From: an uncultured Polaribacter sp.
GTDB taxonomy: Bacteria > Bacteroidota > Bacteroidia > Flavobacteriales > Flavobacteriaceae
Direction: 5' to 3'
DNA: 55,418 nt
Assembly: GCF_947503875.1 (NCBI RefSeq)
Contig: NZ_CANNFH010000010.1
Coordinates: forward strand, 1 to 55,418
The notes under the pieces were generated by a model that was not told the DNA's origin, ran no database searches, and worked only from the letters and a program-made list of their open reading frames with translations. Of the stretch, positions 48,520 through 55,418 are shown in pieces (the stretch's first letter is position 1; every line of letters begins with the position of its first letter). A program made the position numbers and the translations under genes.

Positions 48520-49962
48520 ATGGCAGAAATTTTAAATTACGAAGAACAAGTTGCGTTGCACACAAAAACTAAAAAAACAACGGTAGCGTTTATAAAAGTT
48601 GTAAATAATTTGTGGTATGACAAATCAATAGAATTGGTGCTATTTAGAAATACTTTAGTAGATAAACAGGCCAATGAAGTTTTAAACCTAATAGATTATG
48701 TCAAAGAATTTGTAAACAAACCAATTACAATAGACGATGCTTTAGAAATTGCAACCGCAATTCAAAAATTAGATTTACCATGCTCTAAATTAGACATAGG
48801 TAAATTGGTTTATGAATTTTATTTAAATCCCAAAAAATATACAGGTAAATTAGAATTTGTAAAACACAAATTACAAGATGCCACAACATTTAAAAATATA
48901 ACACCTAAAGATGTGGTTTTGTATGGTTTTGGTAGAATTGGGCGTTTATTAGCAAGAGAGTTAATGTCTAAAATGGGCAAAGGTTCTCAATTAAGGTTAA
49001 GAGCTATTGTAACTCGCGGAGAAATTAACCAAACCGTTTTAGAAAAAAGGGCATCATTATTGGCTGTAGATTCTGTACATGGTAATTTTTTAGGTACCGT
49101 GCAAACAGACATAGAAAAAAAGGCTTTACGCATAAATGGCACCACAGTTTATATGATTTCTGCAAACAATCCAGAAGATATAGATTATACAAAATACGAT
49201 ATTAAAGACGCTTTAGTTATAGATAATACAGGTGCTTTTAGAGATAATAAAGCTTTAGGTAGGCATTTAAAAGCAGTAGGAGCATCAAAAGTGTTATTAA
49301 CAGCACCAGGAAAAGGTATCCCAAATATTGTTCATGGTGTAAATCACAAAAAATACAATCCAGATACAGTAGATATTTTTTCAGCAGCATCTTGTACAAC
49401 CAATGCAATCACACCAATTCTTAAAGTTTTAGAAGACAATTTTGGTATTAAAAAAGGTCATTTAGAAACTATTCACGCCTACACTAACGATCAGAATTTG
49501 GTAGACAATATGCATAGCAAATACAGAAGAGGTAGAGCTGCCGCATTAAATATGGTAATTACAGAAACAGGTGCAGGTGCCGCAGTTTCAAAAGCCATAC
49601 CAAGTTTAGCAGGCAAATTAACTTCTAATGCAATTAGAGTGCCTGTTCCAAACGGATCTTTGGCAATTTTAAACTTACAATTAGGCACAGAAGTAACTAC
49701 AGAACGTATAAATGCTATAGTAAAAAAGTACGCATTAGAAGGAGAGTTGGTAGAACAAATTAAATATTCTTTAGATAATGAGTTAGTTTCATCAGATATT
49801 ATTGGAACTACAGCGCCTTCAATTTTCGATAGTAAAGCCACTATTGTAAATAATGAAACTATAGTAATTTACATTTGGTATGATAATGAATATGGCTATT
49901 CTCATCAAGTAATGCGTTTGGCAAAACACATTGCCAAAGTTAGAAGATTTACTTACTATTAG
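48520..49962 (+). CDS. Glyceraldehyde-3-phosphate dehydrogenase, long form
   Basis: The 480-residue enzyme carries the whole GAPDH catalytic core after an N-terminal extension of about 130 residues. The NAD loop is YGFGRIGRLLA from residue 135, and catalytic Cys292 lies in SAASCTTNAITP, followed by HAYTNDQNLVDN and the terminal WYDNEYGYSHQVMRLA. The extension (helical, with LVDKQANEVLNLIDYV) is seen in Bacteroidota and some gamma-proteobacteria. The usual GAPDH is about 335 residues; the long form may favour one direction of flux, which is not shown here. Confidence 0.95.
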   Translation: MAEILNYEEQVALHTKTKKTTVAFIKVVNNLWYDKSIELVLFRNTLVDKQANEVLNLIDYVKEFVNKPITIDDALEIATAIQKLDLPCSKLDIGKLVYEFYLNPKKYTGKLEFVKHKLQDATTFKNITPKDVVLYGFGRIGRLLARELMSKMGKGSQLRLRAIVTRGEINQTVLEKRASLLAVDSVHGNFLGTVQTDIEKKALRINGTTVYMISANNPEDIDYTKYDIKDALVIDNTGAFRDNKALGRHLKAVGASKVLLTAPGKGIPNIVHGVNHKKYNPDTVDIFSAASCTTNAITPILKVLEDNFGIKKGHLETIHAYTNDQNLVDNMHSKYRRGRAAALNMVITETGAGAAVSKAIPSLAGKLTSNAIRVPVPNGSLAILNLQLGTEVTTERINAIVKKYALEGELVEQIKYSLDNELVSSDIIGTTAPSIFDSKATIVNNETIVIYIWYDNEYGYSHQVMRLAKHIAKVRRFTYY

Positions 49963-49988
49963 TGAAACTCAATTTTTAAAAGTTGCAA

Positions 49989-50090
49989 AGCAACGCATTA
50001 AAAATTGCCAGTTGAACTAATCCCGCTTTTTAGCGGGATCTTAAATTGGAAATAGAAGCAACGCATTAAAAATTGCCAGTTGAACTAATC
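49989..50090. repeat. Pair of 34-bp direct repeats around a GC-rich hairpin
   Basis: Two identical 34-bp copies (49989-50022 and 50057-50090), beginning AGCAACGCATTAAAAATTG and ending GAACTAATC, are 68 bases apart. A perfect hairpin ATCCCGCT-TTTT-AGCGGGAT (50020-50039) sits at the end of the first copy. Both lie downstream of gapdh and before its terminator. Confidence 0.9.
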
Positions 50091-50160
50091 TAGCTTATTT
50101 AAAAAAAAACATTTCAAAACACACGTTGTGTAAATTAAGTCAACAAAAATTGAAAGTGTA

Positions 50161-50192
50161 AACCCGATTCAGAATTTGTTTCGGGTTTTTTT
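50161..50192 (+). terminator. Rho-independent terminator of gapdh
   Basis: AACCCGA (50161-50167) pairs with TCGGGTT (50181-50187) and runs into a T tract. It lies 200 bases after the gapdh stop, so the transcript would include the 34-bp repeats. Confidence 0.85.
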
Positions 50193-50200
50193 CAGATTTT

Positions 50201-50347
50201 TTTGAAGCTATTTCACGCTTTCCACTATATCTTTTTATGCCTATTTTCTTAAATCAAAACTCTTTTTTATATAAAACCTTATATTTGAAGTAAATAAATG
50301 TCTTAAAATTAAAAGGCATAAAAAGGATGTCGTTTCAATCGCGGCTA
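50201..50347. repeat. Dispersed flavobacterial element, copy R2
   Basis: It begins TTTGAAGCTATTTCACGC and ends near GTCGTTTCAATCGCGGCT, matching R1 at 4232-4310. Perfect inverted arms CTTTTTATGCC (50231-50241) and GGCATAAAAAG (50315-50325) enclose 73 AT-rich bases, including a possible -7 box TATATTTG (50280-50287). R3 (54751-54843) shows the same arms and nearly the same spacing. Confidence 0.7.
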
Positions 50348-50420
50348 AACTTGTTTGCCAACTAATACAAGTTTATTAGATTAATTGTTTTTTAAACATG
50401 CGATATTCCTTTAAAAAAAA

Positions 50421-50428
50421 TAACTTTG
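50421..50428 (+). promoter_or_regulatory. -7 promoter box of the DinB-like gene
   Basis: TAACTTTG matches TAnnTTTG. It lies downstream of an in-frame ATG at 50398, so the usable start is the next ATG at 50446. Confidence 0.5.
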
Positions 50429-50445
50429 TTTTTAAAACACCCACT

Positions 50446-51009
50446 ATGAAAACTATTTTATTCGCTTTAATATTTACTGTTTCTTTTATGAATGCTCAAG
50501 ACAAATTACCATATTACGAAATTCCTAAATTGGAAGAAAGTTACACACCACAAAATACAGTGGGTAGAATGATAGATGGTTTGGGGTTTAGGTATTTTTG
50601 GGCAACAGAAGGTTTAAGAGCAGAAGATTTAAAATATCAACCAGCAGGAGAAGGTAGAAATTGCCAATCTACAATAAATCATTTATACGATTTATCTAAT
50701 ATGATGTTGCGCTTAACAAAAACCGATTTTAAACAAGCAAAAGAAAAAGACCAAATGACGTTTTCAGAATTAAGAAAACAAACCTTATTAAATATAGAAG
50801 CAATAAGCAAAAGCATAAAAGCAACTGAAGATTTAGCAAAATTATCCGTTATAAAAGATGGTGCAGTAAGCGTTCCGTTTTTTAATGTAATAAATGGCCC
50901 AATTGCAGATGCTATTTGGCACACAGGTCAAGTTGCAACTTTTAGACGTTCTTCTGGCAATCCTATCAATTCAAAAGTAAATCACTTTTCTGGAACGGTT
51001 AGAGAGTAA
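50446..51009 (+). CDS. Exported DinB-like protein
   Basis: The start at 50446 (MKTILFALIF) gives 187 residues with a signal peptide ending near FMNAQ. The upstream ATG at 50398 would lie before the predicted transcript start and would bury the signal peptide. The body fits the DinB/YfiT four-helix metal-binding family: STINHLYDLSNMM near residue 70 and PIADAIWHTGQVATFRRSSGNPI near the end carry the likely metal histidines. Most DinB proteins are cytoplasmic thiol-transfer enzymes, so an exported form is less common. The metal and substrate are unknown. Confidence 0.78.
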   Translation: MKTILFALIFTVSFMNAQDKLPYYEIPKLEESYTPQNTVGRMIDGLGFRYFWATEGLRAEDLKYQPAGEGRNCQSTINHLYDLSNMMLRLTKTDFKQAKEKDQMTFSELRKQTLLNIEAISKSIKATEDLAKLSVIKDGAVSVPFFNVINGPIADAIWHTGQVATFRRSSGNPINSKVNHFSGTVRE

Positions 51010-51092
51010 GAATTTTTTTTATAAAAATCTTACTAATAAAGTATTATTTTCACCTAATTAAGAAGTATAAAAACATAATTTGCATCTAAAAT

Positions 51093-51123
51093 TATCATTT
51101 CGACCTTTTGGGAGAAATCTCAT
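51093..51123. repeat. Half-copy of the TGTCATTTCGA palindromic element
   Basis: TATCATTTCGACC followed by GGAGAAATCTCAT matches one arm and the inner stem of the element at 18881-18969, in the reverse orientation. It lies between the DinB-like gene and the next convergent gene. Confidence 0.55.
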
Positions 51124-51157
51124 AAAAAAGCTAATTTACTTTTTAGAAACTAATATT

Positions 51158-51820
51158 TCACTCCTCATCAAAAAACACAATTTTTGCTTCAAATTCTGGC
51201 TGTATAAATTCGGCTTTAGCCATAAAATATTCAGAAGTAATTAATTGGTAACCATTTTTTTTAGACTCTAAACTCCAAATAATATCGTTAGCTTCTTCAA
51301 AAGCTTCCTCTGCATTTAGTTGTTTGCCAAATAATCGTATAATTATATTATGACTATCTAAATTCTTCGCAAAACATTTTAAAGCAATTTCTTTGGTAAT
51401 ATTGGCATCAGAATTTAACAACGGTTTAATTTCAAAATCTACAATTGTAGCCTTTGCATTCGGAAAAGTTCCATTAAAAGCCTTGTATAAAAGCTGATTT
51501 ATCTTAAACAATTCACAATGCAAATCAATTTTTGGGTATTCTTCAGAAATCTTATCAACCAACATTTCATAAGAAAGAGAGTCTATTTGCCCTTCATTTA
51601 ATTGGTCAGCTAGTTTGTAATCTAAAACAATTCTAGCAGCTTCACTTGGGTCTTTGTCTGCAATTGCCATAAATAGTAATTCTCTTAATTCTTGTATGTC
51701 TGTAGTTTCTGTATTTGGCAACTCAAAAAGAGTTAAAAGTTGTTTATAATCTTCCAAATCCCAAGAATTTTCAAGCTCATCAACGTTAGAAATTTTATGT
51801 ATTTTTACAGCGTATTTCAT
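51158..51820 (-). CDS. Conserved hypothetical cytoplasmic protein
   Basis: The start at 51820 (MKYAVKIHKI) gives 220 residues. The open frame extends 13 codons further to a TTG, which is less likely. The protein is acidic and mainly helical in its first 130 residues (LEDYKQLLTLFEL, IQELRELLFMAIADKDPSEAARIVL), with beta strands at the end (AEFIQPEFEAKIVFFDEE). No domain or motif is recognised. It is divergent from ligA, 79 bases away, and could share control with it, but there is no functional clue. Confidence 0.7.
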   Translation of the reverse strand: MKYAVKIHKISNVDELENSWDLEDYKQLLTLFELPNTETTDIQELRELLFMAIADKDPSEAARIVLDYKLADQLNEGQIDSLSYEMLVDKISEEYPKIDLHCELFKINQLLYKAFNGTFPNAKATIVDFEIKPLLNSDANITKEIALKCFAKNLDSHNIIIRLFGKQLNAEEAFEEANDIIWSLESKKNGYQLITSEYFMAKAEFIQPEFEAKIVFFDEE

Positions 51821-51866
51821 TTTAATTTTTTCATTTTTGAATGAGTATTTAAAATACAAATATTAA

Positions 51867-53897
<2,031 letters not shown>

Positions 53898-53965
53898 AAT
53901 TAATTTTGGCATTTAGTTTGAAGTACATACTTATAGATAAAACTCAATAATCCAAAACCTTTTCA

Positions 53966-54694
53966 CTGAAAAAAATTCTATACATATATATAACCTTTTT
54001 TTCTTTACTTACTTTTTCCCAAGAAAGAGAATTAGACTCGTTACCAAAAAATATAGACGATTATATTTTTGTAAAACCAGGAGATTCAGTGGTAATTCAA
54101 TTAAATGAAATTACACTCTTACCAAAACCTAAATTTAATGCAAAAGAAGACATACGTTATTACCTATGGTTCAAACGTAAAGTTTTCAAAGCCTATCCAT
54201 TTGCAAAATTGGCATCAGAAAGATTAGATTCTTTAAATACAAGTTTAGATAAGATAAAATCGAAAAGAAAAAAGAGAAAATACACCAAACAAATACAAAA
54301 ATTTGTAGAAGGCGAATTTACAGATCAAATCAAAAAGATGACTACTACAGAGGGGCGTCTGCTTATTAAATTAATTCACAGGCAAACAGGCAAAACTGCC
54401 TTCGAAAACATTAAAAATGTAAGAAGCGGTTGGAAAGCCTTTTGGTACAACACAACAGCAAACGTATTTAAACTCTCTTTAAAATCAGAGTACAATCCTG
54501 CAAACAATAACGAAGACTATTTAATAGAGCAAATTCTACAAACTGCGTTTACAAATGGCCGTTTACAAAAGCAAGCATCTCAGCTTAAATTCGATTTTTT
54601 AGAAATCGTCACACAAAAAAAAGCACAAATAAATGTAGACGAGTACAAAGCCATGTTCGCTAAAATGAAAAAGAAAAAGAAGAAGAAAAGTTAG
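53966..54694 (+). CDS. DUF4294 family exported protein with a CTG start
   Basis: From a CTG codon at 53966 the frame gives 242 residues. It starts with a normal signal peptide, KKILYIYITFFSLLTFSQ, then ERELDSLPKNIDDYIF, and the DUF4294 core with VIQLNEITLLPKPKF, RYYLWFKRKVFKAYPFAKLASERLDSLN and the basic tail KMKKKKKKKS. The first GTG, at 54089, would remove the signal and part of the domain. In-frame TAA at 53951 closes the frame, with no ATG, GTG or TTG between. The family is found in Bacteroidota and has no known function. Confidence 0.78.
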   Translation: MKKILYIYITFFSLLTFSQERELDSLPKNIDDYIFVKPGDSVVIQLNEITLLPKPKFNAKEDIRYYLWFKRKVFKAYPFAKLASERLDSLNTSLDKIKSKRKKRKYTKQIQKFVEGEFTDQIKKMTTTEGRLLIKLIHRQTGKTAFENIKNVRSGWKAFWYNTTANVFKLSLKSEYNPANNNEDYLIEQILQTAFTNGRLQKQASQLKFDFLEIVTQKKAQINVDEYKAMFAKMKKKKKKKS

Positions 54695-54709
54695 AACAAG
54701 TATTTGGGT

Positions 54710-54890
54710 GTTCCCACGCAAAAAAGCGCGGTCAGGCTTTACGTTGCAATCTTTTTATTATCAATTTGTAGAAACCTTTGTTCCTTCTTAGAAAGATATT
54801 TGCTGCTAAAAGACATATATCAATATCAACTGGTCATAAAAAGGATTTCCACTTCAATCCTTAACACGGGCTGCAGTCCTTCTTAAAAGA
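54710..54890. repeat. Dispersed flavobacterial element, copy R3
   Basis: Inverted arms CTTTTTAT (54751-54758) and ATAAAAAG (54836-54843) enclose 77 bases, close to R2. The flank GGATTTCCACTTCAATCC after the right arm parallels the GGATGTCGTTTCAATC flank in R2. The left flank (GCGCGGTCAGGCTTTACG) differs from R1 and R2. Short open frames across it are not considered genes. Confidence 0.6.
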
Positions 54891-55023
54891 GCCAGTGTAT
54901 ATATCAAAAATCTACAGTAGTATTTAATAAGAAAAAAGACAAGTTAAACTTATTATATAGTTTTAAAAGTAACATATAAACAGAGCGTTATAAAGTATAG
55001 TATCACATATTCTTATACCTTAA

Positions 55024-55296
55024 TATATATACACTCAATTAAATTTGAATTATAGAAAAACAAAAAGCAATAAACTTCACGCAAAATTAAAAGCTTTTTT
55101 ACAAGAGTAAAATACATTTATAGAAGATAAAACAAACACCATTAGAGTTTTTTTAGTTAAAAAAGAAGATTATTTATTCCAAAAAGAGTAGTTAAAAAGT
55201 TATTTAGACAAAAATTTACTAGGTATAGATGAAATAGAAACCCAATCAAATTCACTTTATAAGAGTTGTTGTTTAGGAGTAAATTCAAGTAGTTAA
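55024..55296 (+). pseudogene. Possible decayed small gene with two in-frame stops
   Basis: A single frame reads about 90 codons with stops only at 55108-55110 (TAA) and 55189-55191 (TAG). Between them the sequence looks coding: NTFIEDKTNTIRVFLVKKE and LKSYLDKNLLGIDEIE. No start ATG is visible and no family is recognised. It could be chance in AT-rich DNA. The neighbouring bases 54891-55023 hold nothing I can identify. Confidence 0.3.
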
Positions 55297-55368
55297 ACAA
55301 TCTTACAATTCTTTCAAAAAACTTTCATTTTATAATATTATCATTTACAGTCTTTTGCGCTTTATTTT

Positions 55369-55389
55369 AAAAAACTTTGCAAGTTTTTT
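55369..55389. terminator. AT-rich terminator-like hairpin
   Basis: AAAAAACTT-TGC-AAGTTTTTT has perfect nine-base arms that include A and T tracts, so it could end transcription from either side. It closes the last intergenic stretch of the window. Confidence 0.55.
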
Positions 55390-55418
55390 CACAAAAGGGT
55401 TGTGTAAGTAAAAAGGAG

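Noticed and set aside
50398..50445. Longer N-terminus of the DinB-like protein
   Set aside because: The upstream ATG lies before a perfect -7 box and would hide a signal peptide; the second ATG is preferred.
54704..54886. 60-residue reading frame
   Set aside because: It lies wholly inside dispersed element R3 and has no protein-like pattern or promoter.

Overview
The window is a 55 kb, AT-rich piece of a Flavobacteriaceae (Bacteroidota) chromosome, most like the marine Polaribacter/Tenacibaculum group. This rests on type IX secretion C-terminal domains, a GLPGLI-family protein, flavobacterial DUF families, many copies of the Bacteroidota -7 promoter box TAnnTTTG, almost no Shine-Dalgarno sequences, and housekeeping genes in orders remembered from this family. 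No rRNA, tRNA, insertion sequence, prophage or CRISPR array was recognised. About 60 protein genes are called, mostly chromosomal core.

Layout. 1-4181: a 102-bp tandem repeat and three poorly known genes, two of them membrane proteins. 4443-6658: DoxX, OsmC, FMN reductase, a cysteine-free glutaredoxin-like protein and MarR, which looks like a redox-stress cassette. 6699-11987, mostly minus strand: a lactonase-like lipoprotein, an M14 carboxypeptidase lipoprotein, coaD, a four-helix-bundle protein and ddl. 12081-18849: a PASTA protein, an RluD-like enzyme, GNAT, a zinc metallopeptidase, an exported transglutaminase-like protein and htpG. 19145-25431: fabH, DUF302, GLPGLI, then a minus-strand run pyrR-pyrB-STAS-like-T9SS mini-protein-rnz. 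25623-34571: a TPR protein, a RimB/RimK/AspA-like protein-modification operon, a COG2509 flavoprotein, prmC, GNAT, LEA2, ribD and a HAD phosphatase. 34573-39550: a DMT transporter, an IMPACT protein, a thioesterase, dnaA, a LMW phosphatase and an RsmI-like methyltransferase. 39597-46837: an envelope/peptidoglycan cluster (lysozyme-like protein, DUF2279, mltG, GNAT, dapF) apparently interrupted by an opposite-strand sulfatase-YHYH-T9SS fusion and its small partner. 46969-54694: a DegP/HtrA protease, a long-form GAPDH, a DinB-like protein, a hypothetical, ligA and a DUF4294 protein. 54695-55418 holds a repeat element and a decayed reading frame.

The most unusual content is outside ordinary genes. 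At least seven intergenic stretches are degenerate arrays with a strict 7- or 8-bp period, each with a fixed half-unit and a variable half-unit. Several families of palindromic elements are dispersed in gene ends and leaders, and one lies inside ribD. The htrA promoter is preceded by five GTTAAA boxes spaced about one helical turn apart, much like the CpxR arrangement at degP in enterobacteria. The gapdh promoter carries a perfect 16-bp palindrome over its -33 region. Two intact exported-protein genes have no ATG, GTG or TTG start in frame (apparent AUC and CUG starts), and two more genes use TTG.
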